A DNA stretch of 64,000 nucleotides from Streptomyces sp. DvalAA-43 (GCF_900091725.1 NZ_FMBW01000031.1:284476-348475); one strand, 5' to 3'. Shown: positions 27,152-36,018, counted from the first letter of the stretch. Numbers and translations: made by a program. The notes: a model not told the origin generated them from the letters alone.

Positions 27152-27658
27152 GTGCAGGTGCTTCAGGTTCAGCTGGAGGTCGGGCCGGATCCCGCGGAGG
27201 TCGGGCGGGCCCGTAGATGGGCCCGGTCGAGACTGGTCGGGTCCGGGATAAGGGACGACGAGCCGCTGGCCGAGACGCTCATCCTGCTGATCTCGGAGCT
27301 GGTCACCAACGCGGTGGTGCACACCGGGTGCCCGGCCGTGCTGCGCATGCTCTTCGGCCTGACCGGCACGGCCGGTGGGTCCGGGACCGTGCGGGTCGAG
27401 GTGGCCGATGCCAGCTGCCGCCCGCCGCAGCAGCGCCACGCGGCCGGTGAGGACACCAACGGCCGGGGCCTGGAGCTGGTCGACGGCCTCGCCGACCGCT
27501 GGGGCTGGCAGCCGGAGGGCGCGGGCAAGCGCATCTGGTGCGAGGTCGACCGGGGCGCGCCGCTGATCCAGCTGCCGCTGCACTCCGGCGCGCAGGGCGC
27601 GGGGGACGCGGACCGCGATGCGCGCAAGGTTTCGCGCGCCGTGACGAAACTTGCATAA
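27152..27658 (+). CDS. HATPase_c regulatory protein (RsbW/anti-sigma-like)
   Basis: This 168-residue protein is a stand-alone GHKL ATPase domain: LISELVTNAVVHTGCPAVL (N box), VEVADASCRPP (G1), and GRGLELVDGLADRWGW (G2). Streptomyces encodes dozens of such single-domain proteins; characterised ones are Ser kinases acting as anti-sigma factors on STAS proteins. No sigma or STAS gene is adjacent. GTG start; TAA stop. Confidence 0.82.
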   Translation: MQVLQVQLEVGPDPAEVGRARRWARSRLVGSGIRDDEPLAETLILLISELVTNAVVHTGCPAVLRMLFGLTGTAGGSGTVRVEVADASCRPPQQRHAAGEDTNGRGLELVDGLADRWGWQPEGAGKRIWCEVDRGAPLIQLPLHSGAQGAGDADRDARKVSRAVTKLA

Positions 27659-27743
27659 AGGTTAAAGCAGTCGGTCCAAGCCGCCCGCCGGACCGCCCGC
27701 CGGGCTACTCTCCGGGCCGTCTTCCGGGCTGCCGTCCGGGCCC

Positions 27744-28670
27744 TCAGAGGATCGCGACCGGTGCGACCGGGGTGCCGGTCGCACCGACGAACGGCTCGGG
27801 CATCGCGGAGAGCAGGAAGGCGTACCGCTTCTCCTGCGCACAGGCTGTGGACAAGCCCTCCAGGTTCCAGTTCTGGCCCTGGAGCATGCCCATCTCGACC
27901 AGGTCCAGCGCGTGCACCCCCAGCCAGAGGTCCTCGATCTCCGGCGGGAAGATCTCGAAGGTCAGGGTGTCGTTGGCGACCGCCGCGACATCGCGCGCGC
28001 GGAACCACTCGGGCGTCCGGACCGACAGGCCGGGCGAGGGATAGCCGTACGCGTGCTTGTCGCCCGCCAGGTAGACCTGCACCTGCCCGGTCCGTACGAG
28101 CACGATGTCGCCGGACCGGACGCGTACCCCCGCCAGCTCCTCGGCCGCCTCCAGGTCCTCCGGGGTGACCGCGTGGCCGCCGGGCAGCCTGTCCTGGCCC
28201 AGGGCGCGCGCCACGTCGAGCAGCACTCCGCGCGAGACGATGTGCGGCGCCTTCTCGATCCCGCTGAACTCCGCGCCGCCGTGGGCCGTGATCGTCGCGG
28301 CCGGGCGGCCGTTGTAGATCCTCCCCGAGTGCGAGGCATGGGTCAGGGCGTCCCAGTGGGTGGCCGTCTGCAGGCTCAGGACCGCCGTGTCGTCGCTGGT
28401 GGCGACGGTGCCGGGGCCGAAGAGCTCCTGGTTGATCTGGACCATGGTGTGCAGCGGATTGATCCGCCCGGGGATCAGTCCGCTCTGGACGCCGTCCTGC
28501 CGGAGGGGGAGCGCGAGCGGTATCCGCAGACCGCTGCGGACGGTGGCGGCCGCCTCGCGCACCACGGCGTCGGTGATCAGATTGAGGGTCCCGATCTCGT
28601 CGTCGGCGCCCCAGCGGCCCCAGTTGTTGACCCGCTTCGCGATGTCGTGGAACTCGGCCGGCAGTGACAT
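27744..28670 (-). CDS. Cyclase-family (kynurenine formamidase-like) metal hydrolase
   Basis: This 308-residue PF04199-type protein starts MSLPAEFHDIAKRVNNWGRWG. The metal-binding segment ATHWDALTHAS (H, D, H) corresponds to HxGTHxDxPxH of the family with the Gly/Pro positions altered. Members hydrolyse amides or lactones and isatin-type rings. Operator site C lies 47 bp upstream, shared with the divergent SDR, so a ring-opening or lactone-hydrolysis step in the pathway is a reasonable inference. Confidence 0.83.
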   Translation of the reverse strand: MSLPAEFHDIAKRVNNWGRWGADDEIGTLNLITDAVVREAAATVRSGLRIPLALPLRQDGVQSGLIPGRINPLHTMVQINQELFGPGTVATSDDTAVLSLQTATHWDALTHASHSGRIYNGRPAATITAHGGAEFSGIEKAPHIVSRGVLLDVARALGQDRLPGGHAVTPEDLEAAEELAGVRVRSGDIVLVRTGQVQVYLAGDKHAYGYPSPGLSVRTPEWFRARDVAAVANDTLTFEIFPPEIEDLWLGVHALDLVEMGMLQGQNWNLEGLSTACAQEKRYAFLLSAMPEPFVGATGTPVAPVAIL

Positions 28671-28716
28671 GGCGCCTCCTGGGGCTTGTGCTCGTGGACC
28701 TGATGGCCCATAAAAT

Positions 28717-28731
28717 CTAACGGTCCGTCAG
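28717..28731. promoter_or_regulatory. Regulon operator, site C
   Basis: CTAACGGTCCGTCAG differs from the consensus at one position. It lies in the divergent cyclase/SDR promoter, 23 bp before the SDR start. Confidence 0.8.
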
Positions 28732-28753
28732 AAACCGCGGGAAGGGGCCGGGC

Positions 28754-29668
28754 ATGGGGAACTTCTTGGCAGGCAAGGTGGTGGCCGTGACGGGTGCCGG
28801 GCGCGGCATCGGTCGGGCGGTGGCGCTCGCGGCGGCCGCCGAGGGGGCGCGGGTCGTCGTCAACGACTACGGCGTCTCCATCGAGGGCGGAGAGCCGGGC
28901 AGCGAGGTCGCCGAGTCGGTCGTCAAGGAGATCGTGGCGGCGGGCGGCGAGGCGGTGGCGGTCGCCGACGACATCTCCACGATGGCGGGCGGGCAGCGGA
29001 TCGTGGACACGGCGCTCGCCCGGTTCGGGCGGATCGACGGGGTCGTCTGCGTGGCCGGGATCCTGCGCGAGCGGATGCTGTTCAACATGTCCGAGGAGGA
29101 GTGGGACCCGGTGGTCGCCACCCATCTCAAGGGCACCTTCACCGTCTTCCGGGCCGCGTCGGCGGTGATGCGCAAGCAGGAGGGCGGCGGCACCCTGATC
29201 GGCTTCACCAGCGGCAACCACCAGGGCAGCGTCGCCCAGGCCAACTACAGCGCGGCCAAGGGCGGGATCATCTCGCTGGTCCGGAGCGCGGCACTCGGCC
29301 TGCACAAGTACGGCGTCACGGCCAACGCCGTCGCCCCGGTCGCCCGTACCCGGATGTCCGCCAACGTGCCCATGGAGCTCAAGGAGATCGGCGAGCCGGA
29401 GGACGTGGCGGCGCTCGTCGTCTACCTGCTCAGCGAACGGGCCCGCCAGGAGAAGATCACCGGCCAGGTCTACACGGTCGCGGGGCCGAAGATCGCGGTC
29501 TGGGCCCAGCCGAGGGAGCTGCGGGCCGGTTACGTCGAGGGGGCGTGGACCCCGGAACGGATCGCGGACTTCCTGCCGGGGACGGTGGGCACCGACCCGA
29601 TGCCGATGCTGGCACGGCTGGAGGAGATGGCCGCGGCGGCCGCGGCGAAGGCACGGCCGAACGCGTAG
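28754..29668 (+). CDS. Short-chain dehydrogenase/reductase (multifunctional HSD-like)
   Basis: This 304-residue SDR has the NAD(P) motif TGAGRGIG, an N-terminal extension loop VVVNDYGVSIEGGEPGSE typical of peroxisomal-type 17-beta-HSD4/FadJ-like SDRs, catalytic Ser in GFTSGNH and Y-x3-K in YSAAKGG. It likely oxidises a 3-hydroxyacyl-CoA. It begins an operon that continues, after a remnant of a lost ACAD, into the zinc alcohol dehydrogenase. Operator C precedes it. Confidence 0.9.
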   Translation: MGNFLAGKVVAVTGAGRGIGRAVALAAAAEGARVVVNDYGVSIEGGEPGSEVAESVVKEIVAAGGEAVAVADDISTMAGGQRIVDTALARFGRIDGVVCVAGILRERMLFNMSEEEWDPVVATHLKGTFTVFRAASAVMRKQEGGGTLIGFTSGNHQGSVAQANYSAAKGGIISLVRSAALGLHKYGVTANAVAPVARTRMSANVPMELKEIGEPEDVAALVVYLLSERARQEKITGQVYTVAGPKIAVWAQPRELRAGYVEGAWTPERIADFLPGTVGTDPMPMLARLEEMAAAAAAKARPNA

Positions 29669-29753
29669 GGCCTTGCGTTCGGATCGGGCCGGATCGGGGA
29701 GCGGGGGCCGGGTCGCGCCGGGCGCGCGAACCCGGCGCGATCCGGACGAGAGG

Positions 29754-29816
29754 CCCTGGACCCAGCGGAACACCATTGCCGAGCGGCTGCTCGGCCTACC
29801 GAGGGAGCCGGGATGA
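29754..29816 (+). pseudogene. C-terminal remnant of an acyl-CoA dehydrogenase gene
   Basis: Between the SDR and alcohol dehydrogenase genes a short frame reads PWTQRNTIAERLLGLPREPG then TGA. This matches the conserved ACAD C-terminus; the intact ACAD at 24517 ends QIQRNIVAERILGLPKGR. Its TGA overlaps the ATG of the next gene (ATGA), as an intact operon gene would. Upstream codons (29669-29753) do not resemble an ACAD. Most of the gene appears to have been deleted, leaving about 20 codons. Confidence 0.75.
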
Positions 29817-30862
29817 GAGGCGTCGTCTTCGACGGCAAGCGGACCGAGGTCGTCGACGATCTGGAGATACGTGATCCGGGGCCCGGCGAGGTGCTGGTGG
29901 CGGTGGCCGCGGCCGGGCTGTGCCACAGCGACCTCTCGGTGATCGACGGGACGATCCCGTTCCCGTCGCCGGTGGTGCTCGGGCACGAGGGCGCGGGCGT
30001 GGTGGAGGCGGTCGGCGCGGGGGTGGCCCATGTGGCGCCCGGCGACCACGTCTCGCTGTCCACGCTGGCCAGCTGCGGGGCGTGCGCCCAGTGCGACCGG
30101 GGGCGCCCGACCATGTGCCGCAAGGCGATCGGGATGCCGGGGAAGCCGTTCACGCGGCGCGGGAAGCCGCTGTACCAGTTCGCGTCCAACTCGGCCTTCG
30201 CCGAACGGACCCTGGTCAAGGCCGTGCAGGCGGTGAAGATCCCGGCGGACATCCCGATGGCCTCCGCGGCCCTGATCGGCTGCGGGGTGCTGACGGGCGT
30301 CGGGGCCGTGCTCAACCGGGCGAAGGTCGACCGGGGGGACACGGTCGTGGTGATCGGCACGGGCGGCATCGGTCTCAACGTGATCCAGGGCGCCCGGATC
30401 GCGGGCGCGCTGACGATCGTCGCCGTCGACGCCAACCCCGCGAAGGAGGCGGCGGCCCGGCAGTTCGGCGCTACACACTTCCTGACCTCGGCGGACGGTG
30501 TGCGCGAGATCCTGCCGGGCGGCGCCGACCACGCCTTCGAGTGCGTGGGCCGTACGGAGCTGATCCGTACCGCGATCGACCTGCTGGACCGTCGCGGCCA
30601 GGCGATCCTGCTGGGCGTCCCGGCCGTGACGGCGGAGGCCTCGTTCCTCGTCTCGTCGATGTACCTGGACAAGTCGATCCTGGGCTGCCGCTACGGCTCC
30701 TCGCGCCCGCAGCGCGACATCGCGCTCTACGCGGAGCTGTACCGGGAGGGCCGGCTGCTGCTGGACGAACTCGTCACCACCACCTACCCGGTGGAGGACT
30801 TCGACAGGGCGGCGGACGACGCGCACCACGGCCGGGTGGCCCGGGGCGTGCTGGTGTTCTGA
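29813..30862 (+). CDS. Zinc-dependent alcohol dehydrogenase
   Basis: This 349-residue MDR enzyme has catalytic zinc ligands in GLCHSD and GHEGAG, the structural zinc Cys cluster ASCGACAQCDRGRPTMC (four Cys), the NAD motif GTGGIGLN followed by VAVDANPAKEAAA (Asp favours NAD+), and GVPAVTAEASF. Class III-type ADHs oxidise primary alcohols or glutathione/mycothiol adducts. It is the third position of the SDR-(ACAD remnant)-ADH operon and probably makes or removes an aldehyde intermediate. Confidence 0.9.
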   Translation: MRGVVFDGKRTEVVDDLEIRDPGPGEVLVAVAAAGLCHSDLSVIDGTIPFPSPVVLGHEGAGVVEAVGAGVAHVAPGDHVSLSTLASCGACAQCDRGRPTMCRKAIGMPGKPFTRRGKPLYQFASNSAFAERTLVKAVQAVKIPADIPMASAALIGCGVLTGVGAVLNRAKVDRGDTVVVIGTGGIGLNVIQGARIAGALTIVAVDANPAKEAAARQFGATHFLTSADGVREILPGGADHAFECVGRTELIRTAIDLLDRRGQAILLGVPAVTAEASFLVSSMYLDKSILGCRYGSSRPQRDIALYAELYREGRLLLDELVTTTYPVEDFDRAADDAHHGRVARGVLVF

Positions 30863-30882
30863 CTTCCGCCCGGGAGTGTGCT

Positions 30883-31866
30883 TCAGACCCTCCCGGTGCG
30901 GAAGGTGCGCCGGTAGACCGTCGGGGAGACCCCCAGCGCCGCCTGGAGGTGCTGCCGCAGCGATGTGGGCGTCCCGAAGCCCGCGTCCCTGGCCACCTGG
31001 TCGATCGACAGGTCCGTCGACTCCAGCAGGTGCCGGGCCCGCTCGATCCGCTGCCGGGTCAGCCACTGGACGGGGCTGACCCCGACCTCCTCCCGGAACC
31101 GGCGGGTGAAGGTCCGTACGCTCATCGACTCCTGCTGCGCCATGTCGCGCAGCAGGATCGGCCGCTCCAGCCGCCCGAGCGCCCAGGTGCGCGCGGTGGT
31201 CGTGGTCGCGAACCGGTTCTCGGGCACGGGGCGTCGGATGTACTGCGCCTGCCCGCCGTCCCGGTGCGGGGGCACGACCGTGCGGCGGGCGACGTCATTG
31301 GCGACGGCGGTGCCGTGGTCGCGGCGCACGATGTGCAGGCAGAGATCGATCCCGGCGGCGACCCCGGCGGAGGTCAGGACGTCCCCGTCGTCGATGAACA
31401 GGACGTCCGGGTCGACCCGGACCCCGGGGAAGAGCTGCTGGAAGTGGTCGGCGTGCCACCAGTGGGTGGTGGCGGGGCGCCCGTCGAGATAGCCGGCGGC
31501 GGCCAGTACGTAGCTGCCCGTGCAGATGGACACCATCCGGGTCCCCGGCCTGATGTGGGCGAACGCGGCGGCCAGTTCGTCGGTGAGCCTGCCCTCCGTG
31601 TAGACGGGGCCGAGTTCGTAACTGGCGGGGATCACCACCGTGTCGGCGGTGGCCAGGGTCTCGGGGCCGCGCTCGACGGTGATCGTGAAGTCCGCGTCGG
31701 TGCGGACCGGGCCCGGCGGGCGGACGGAACAGGTCACGACTTCGTACAGACTGCGACCCTCGTCGTGCGGTTCGACGCCGAAGGACCGGCCGAAGATCCT
31801 TTGGGGGATGCCCAGTTCGAAGGGGAGCAGCCCGTCGAGGGCCAGGACGGCGATGCGGTGGGGCAT
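30883..31866 (-). CDS. GlxA-type AraC-family regulator (DJ-1/PfpI + HTH)
   Basis: The 327-residue regulator has an N-terminal DJ-1/PfpI amidase-like domain (1-180; nucleophile-elbow region MVSICTGSYVLAAAG with Cys) and a C-terminal AraC HTH pair (RDMAQQESMSVRTFTRRFREEVG, QVARDAGFGTPTSLRQHLQ). The start ATG follows AAGGGAG. It is divergent from an MFS transporter, which it probably controls. It is convergent with the ADH gene and lacks the regulon operator. Confidence 0.9.
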   Translation of the reverse strand: MPHRIAVLALDGLLPFELGIPQRIFGRSFGVEPHDEGRSLYEVVTCSVRPPGPVRTDADFTITVERGPETLATADTVVIPASYELGPVYTEGRLTDELAAAFAHIRPGTRMVSICTGSYVLAAAGYLDGRPATTHWWHADHFQQLFPGVRVDPDVLFIDDGDVLTSAGVAAGIDLCLHIVRRDHGTAVANDVARRTVVPPHRDGGQAQYIRRPVPENRFATTTTARTWALGRLERPILLRDMAQQESMSVRTFTRRFREEVGVSPVQWLTRQRIERARHLLESTDLSIDQVARDAGFGTPTSLRQHLQAALGVSPTVYRRTFRTGRV

Positions 31867-31889
31867 GGGCGGACTCCCTTCGACCCTAG

Positions 31890-31901
31890 TGGTATAGACC
31901 T
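31890..31901. promoter_or_regulatory. HutC/DasR-type GntR operator-like site
   Basis: TGGTATAGACCT contains GTATAGAC, an exact GTnTAnAC core for HutC-subfamily GntR repressors and similar to DasR dre sites (TGGTCTAGACCA). It sits between the GlxA-like regulator and the MFS gene, 24 bp before the MFS start. Sequence evidence only. Confidence 0.45.
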
Positions 31902-31924
31902 CAACCCTGATACATGTCACTCCT

Positions 31925-33286
31925 GTGAAGGAAAAGTCAGCGGAGCATCCGCGCATTCCCGCCGTCGAACACGACGGCGTACAGACCCTTTTGCCCGGTT
32001 CCTCCGGTGTGCGCCCGACGAGTGACGGTCTCGGTGACGGACTTGGCGGTGGCTTCGGCGGCGGCCTCGGTGACGGCCTGGGCGGCGGCCGGTCGGAGGG
32101 GCTCTGGAACCGGAATTTCCGGCTCTTCTTCGTCGCCCGTACCGCCGCGCTCTTCGGCGACGGCATGATCCCGGTGGCGCTCACCGCCGGTCTGCTGGGG
32201 GCCGGCCGGCCGCACTCCTCGGTGGGCTACGCGCTCGCGGCGTGGATGGGGCCGCTGGCGCTCTTCGTACTCTTCGGAGGCGTACTGGCGGACCGGTTCA
32301 CCCCCCGCCGGATGATGATCATCGCGGATGCGCTGCGACTGGTCGGGGCCTCCGTGCTGGCGTTCTCCTTCGCCACCGGGAACCCGCCGCTGTGGGCGGT
32401 GTACACGCTCAGTTCGGTGGCCGGGGTGGGCGCCGCGCTCTTCCAGCCGGGCGTCGCCTCGACCGTGCCCCGCGTCTCCTCGGACGTGCAGCGGGCCAAC
32501 GCGGTGCTGAGGGTCTCCGAGGCGCTGATGACCATGGCGGGCCCGGCCTTCGCGGGCATGCTCGTCGGGCTGGCCAGCGCCGGGGCGGTCTACGCGGCGA
32601 ACGCGTCGACGTTCCTGGTCTCCGGCATCTGCCTGTTCCTGCTGCGCCTCGCCCCGGCCCCCTCGGACGACGCGCAGCGCGGTGGATTCGTCGCCGAACT
32701 GGTCGACGGCTGGCGGGAGTTCCGGGCCCGCAGCTGGCTGTGGGGCGTGATCGCGATCTGGACGGTGTACGGCTTCACGGTGCTCGGCCCGATGCTCCCG
32801 CTCACCGCGGTCGAGGTCACCGAGGCGCACGGCTCGGGCACGTACGGCGTGATGATGGCGGTGAACGGCGCGGGCAGCGTCGTCGGCGGGCTGCTCGCCC
32901 TGCGGCTGAGACCCCGCCGCCCGCTCGCGGCGGGGGCCGTCGCGCTCACCGGGGTCTGTGTGAACCTGCTGGTGCTGGGCCTCGGGCTGTCGGTGCCCGC
33001 GCTCGGGGCGGGGCAGTTCGTGGCGGGTGCGGCGTTCGCGTTCTGGCTGGTGATGTGGTCGACGACGGTCCAGACCCATGTGCCGCCGGAGGCGCTGAAC
33101 CGCCTGCACGCCTACGACGTGGCGGGCTCGCTGCTGATGCTGGCGGCGGGCCGGGCGCTGGCGGGGCCGGTCGCGGACCGGGTGGGGGCGCCCGAGGTGC
33201 TGCTGGCCGGGGCGGTGATCAACATACTGGTGGTGGCGGTGCTGCTGGTGGCCCGGCCGATCAGCCGGCTGGAGCGGATCGCGTGA
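31925..33286 (+). CDS. MFS transporter with Gly-rich N-terminal extension
   Basis: This 453-residue, 12-TM MFS protein is of the EntS/MMR-like drug-exporter class: LADRFTPRRMMIIADALR is the loop 2-3 motif A, with further helices to VVAVLLVARPISRLERIA. Before TM1, residues 30-60 form a Gly-Leu-Asp low-complexity stretch (GLGDGLGGGFGGGLGDGLGG) from near-tandem codons. GTG start. Its stop overlaps the GTG of a small membrane protein gene. Substrate unknown; control by the divergent GlxA-like regulator or a GntR repressor is likely. Confidence 0.88.
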   Translation: MKEKSAEHPRIPAVEHDGVQTLLPGSSGVRPTSDGLGDGLGGGFGGGLGDGLGGGRSEGLWNRNFRLFFVARTAALFGDGMIPVALTAGLLGAGRPHSSVGYALAAWMGPLALFVLFGGVLADRFTPRRMMIIADALRLVGASVLAFSFATGNPPLWAVYTLSSVAGVGAALFQPGVASTVPRVSSDVQRANAVLRVSEALMTMAGPAFAGMLVGLASAGAVYAANASTFLVSGICLFLLRLAPAPSDDAQRGGFVAELVDGWREFRARSWLWGVIAIWTVYGFTVLGPMLPLTAVEVTEAHGSGTYGVMMAVNGAGSVVGGLLALRLRPRRPLAAGAVALTGVCVNLLVLGLGLSVPALGAGQFVAGAAFAFWLVMWSTTVQTHVPPEALNRLHAYDVAGSLLMLAAGRALAGPVADRVGAPEVLLAGAVINILVVAVLLVARPISRLERIA

Positions 33287-33714
33287 CCGGGGCGGGCCGG
33301 CCGGGGGCCGCGCGCACCCGTGCGGTCGCGGCCGGGGCCGCGGTGCTGACCGTCCTCGCCGGGCTCGGGGTCAGGGCGTCGATGGACGGCGCCTTCGCCA
33401 AGTACGCCGGGGACGCGCTCTACACGGTGCTGATCTGCGCCCTGGTCGCCGTGATAGCGCCCGGCGCGCGCCCGGTCGTCGGAGCGGGGGCGGGGCTGGC
33501 GTTCAGCTGGGCGGTGGAGCTGCTGCAACTGACCGGGGTGCCCGCCGACCTCTCCCGGCACAGCACGGCGGCCCGGCTGGTGCTCGGTTCGACCTTCGGC
33601 GCACCCGATCTGTTCTGGTACGCGGTGGGGGCGGGGTTCGCCTGGGCGGTGATGGTCCTGGCGGCCTCCGCCCCACCGGCGGCCTCCGCCTCGCACCGCG
33701 ACCGGAGGCGGTAG
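33283..33714 (+). CDS. DUF2809-family small membrane protein
   Basis: This 143-residue protein has about four TM helices and the family signature FAKYAGDALYTVLICALVAV plus AFSWAVELLQLTGVP. GTG overlaps the MFS stop, so the two are translationally coupled. DUF2809 proteins are commonly found as small accessory membrane proteins; their function is unknown. Confidence 0.85.
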   Translation: MTGAGRPGAARTRAVAAGAAVLTVLAGLGVRASMDGAFAKYAGDALYTVLICALVAVIAPGARPVVGAGAGLAFSWAVELLQLTGVPADLSRHSTAARLVLGSTFGAPDLFWYAVGAGFAWAVMVLAASAPPAASASHRDRRR

Positions 33715-33813
33715 CGGTACGCCGCCCCGGGCCGGAAGGGGGCGGCGCCCGGTGGCCCGATTCCTGCGAAGGGTGTCTCTCCGGCCACTCGTGAGGGAGT
33801 GGGCCACGGCCCG

Positions 33814-35157
33814 ATGCTGAGTGACGTGACCCAGACAACCGCAAGCGCCGCCCGGGACGACGACCGGCAGGCCGTCCCCGCAGCCCCCGGGCGCCCGTCC
33901 CGCCGACGTGTCCACCGCGCCTGGATCGTCGCCGCCGTCACCTTCGTGACGATCATCGGCGGTGCCGCCTTCAACTCGCTCCCCGGCCTCCTCATCGACC
34001 CCCTCAACACGGAGTTCGGCTGGTCGCGCGGCGAGATCGGGCTGGCTGTCTCCATCGACATGGCGCTGTACGGGCTCACCGCGCCCTTCGCCGCCGCGCT
34101 GATGGACCGTTTCGGCATCCGCCGGGTCGTCGTCGTGGCCCTGAGCACCGTGGCGGCCGGGGCGCTGGCCGGCGTATGGATGACGGCCGCCTGGCAGCTG
34201 ATGATCTACTGGGGCCTGCTCGTCGGCCTCGGCACCGGCGCGATGGCGATGTCCTTCTCCGCGACGGTCACCAACCGCTGGTTCGTGGCCCGGCGCGGCC
34301 TGGTCACCGGCATCCTCACCGCGGCGGGCGCGTCCGGGCAGCTGGTCTTCCTGCCGCTGTGCGCCTGGATCGTCGACCGGCACGGCTGGCGCCCGGCGTC
34401 GGTGACCGTCGCCCTCGCCGCCCTGGTCGTCGTCCCGTTCGTCTGGCTGCTGCTCCGCGACCACCCGGCCGATGTGGGGCTGGCCCCGTACGGCGGGGAG
34501 TACGCGGAGAAGCCCGCGCCCGCGCGCGGGGCGGCGCGGCGGACCGTACGCGTACTGGCCGACGCGGCGCGCACCGGACCCTTCTGGCTGCTGGCCGGTA
34601 CGTTCGCGATCTGCGGGGCCTCCACCAACGGCCTGATCCGTACGCACTTCGTGCCCTCGGCCCACGACCACGGCATGCCCATCACCGCCGCGGCCTCGCT
34701 GCTCGCCGTCATCGGGGTCTTCGACATCATCGGCACCGTCTTCTCCGGCTGGCTCACCGACCGCTTCGACGCCCGCCGGCTCCTCGCCGTCTACTACGCG
34801 CTGCGCGGCGTCTCGCTGCTCTTCCTGCCGATGCTGATGGCGCCCACGGTCCACCCGCCGATGGTGTTCTTCATCGTCTTCTACGGTCTGGACTGGGTCG
34901 CCACCGTCCCGCCGACGCTGGCCCTGTGCCGCGAGCAGTACGGCGAGGACAGCGCCATCGTCTTCGGCTGGGTGCTGGCCTCCCATCAGGTGGGGGCGGC
35001 GCTGGTGGCGTTCCTGGGCGGAGTGGCGCGGGACGTGTTCGGCTCGTACGACATGGTCTGGTACGCCTCCGGGGCGCTCTGCGCGACGGCGGCGCTGATG
35101 GCGCTGGTGATCCGGCGGGTCCGGGAGCCTTCGGACGCCGTCGCCGGGCTCGGCTGA
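33814..35157 (+). CDS. MFS transporter (oxalate:formate antiporter/monocarboxylate-like)
   Basis: This 447-residue, 12-TM transporter has SLPGLLIDPLNTEFGWSRGE, the N-terminal signature of OFA/MCT-type carriers, MDRFGIRRVVVVAL (motif A) and LTDRFDARRLLAVYYALRG in the second half. OFA carriers exchange small carboxylates, so it might import or export an acid. It has no regulon operator upstream, so a link with the catabolic genes is not shown. Start is uncertain: a GTG at 33799 is in frame; ATG 33814 chosen (MLSDVTQTT). Confidence 0.85.
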   Translation: MLSDVTQTTASAARDDDRQAVPAAPGRPSRRRVHRAWIVAAVTFVTIIGGAAFNSLPGLLIDPLNTEFGWSRGEIGLAVSIDMALYGLTAPFAAALMDRFGIRRVVVVALSTVAAGALAGVWMTAAWQLMIYWGLLVGLGTGAMAMSFSATVTNRWFVARRGLVTGILTAAGASGQLVFLPLCAWIVDRHGWRPASVTVALAALVVVPFVWLLLRDHPADVGLAPYGGEYAEKPAPARGAARRTVRVLADAARTGPFWLLAGTFAICGASTNGLIRTHFVPSAHDHGMPITAAASLLAVIGVFDIIGTVFSGWLTDRFDARRLLAVYYALRGVSLLFLPMLMAPTVHPPMVFFIVFYGLDWVATVPPTLALCREQYGEDSAIVFGWVLASHQVGAALVAFLGGVARDVFGSYDMVWYASGALCATAALMALVIRRVREPSDAVAGLG

Positions 35158-35191
35158 ACCCGCGGGTGTCCGCCGCCCGGTGCTCGGCGCC

Positions 35192-35935
35192 TCAGGCCGC
35201 CGTGCTGTCGGCGGAGAGGTGCTGGGCGACGGCCAGGAAGACGTGCAGGTTGGCGATGTCGCTGACCGCGGCGCTGCACCGGCGGCCGGAGCCGCCGCTC
35301 CCCATGGCGCTGACCCGGCCCGCCGACACCTGGATCTCCTGCACGCCGGACCAGGGGAAGTGGCCCTTCCCCCGGGCGGTCAGGCCGGTGCGGGAGAGCG
35401 AGAACTCCCCGAAATCGACCGTCTCGCCCGCCAGGACCGATTCCAGGACCGCCGCGCCCTGGGCCTGGAGGACGGCCTGCTGCATATGGGGTCCCCAGGT
35501 CTCGGGGCCCTCGTAGAAGTGCGTGATCCTCGCATGGTCCCGGCCCGGACCCACCGCGGAGTAGACGTACTCGGTGGTCGTCGGGATGCCGTTGATGATC
35601 TTCTGCGTGATCTCCTGGTAGAGCCGTACGGAGTCCCAGCGGATGGCGACCCTGCCGTCGCCGGACTCCGGGTGCACGACCAGTCCGTGCTCGAACAGAT
35701 GGAGACGCTTGGCGGCCTGTCTTCGGCTGAAGTCCGGATACCGGCGCAGCCACCAGAAGAACAGCAGGCCGGGTATCACGAGCATCGCCAGGAGGTAGAG
35801 CGTCGTGAAGATGTAGAGGGCGAAGAGCGCCTTGTTCAGGCGCTTGGGGGCGAACGTGCCCTGCAGGGCGCCGAGTCGGTGGGTGGCGGCCAGCTCGGCG
35901 GCCTCGGGCGGGAGAGTGTTCGGTACGGCTGCCAT
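35192..35935 (-). CDS. DUF6585-like membrane protein
   Basis: This 247-residue protein has one or two closely spaced TM helices (LFALYIFTTLYLLAMLVIPGLLFFWW, about residues 36-62, in two contiguous pieces), followed by a cytoplasmic beta-rich domain (LHLFEHGLVVHPESGDGRVAIRWDSV) reminiscent of bacterial PH-like domains. The family is common in Streptomyces without known function. A 20-bp tandem repeat fills its promoter (35946-36018). Confidence 0.75.
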   Translation of the reverse strand: MAAVPNTLPPEAAELAATHRLGALQGTFAPKRLNKALFALYIFTTLYLLAMLVIPGLLFFWWLRRYPDFSRRQAAKRLHLFEHGLVVHPESGDGRVAIRWDSVRLYQEITQKIINGIPTTTEYVYSAVGPGRDHARITHFYEGPETWGPHMQQAVLQAQGAAVLESVLAGETVDFGEFSLSRTGLTARGKGHFPWSGVQEIQVSAGRVSAMGSGGSGRRCSAAVSDIANLHVFLAVAQHLSADSTAA

Positions 35936-35945
35936 GGACGTGTCC

Positions 35946-36018
35946 CTCGTCTCGAAGCTCGCGAACTCGTCTTGAAGCTCGCGGGCTCGTCTCGAAGCTC
36001 GCGGGCTCGTCTTGAAGC
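35946..36018. repeat. 20-bp tandem repeat, about 3.7 copies
   Basis: Units of CTCGT-CT(C/T)GAAGCTCGCGGG repeat with one or two changes between the DUF6585-like gene (-) and the LysR gene (+). They carry the GAAGCTCGCG core and lie where promoters would be. They may be slippage products or binding sites. Confidence 0.8.
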
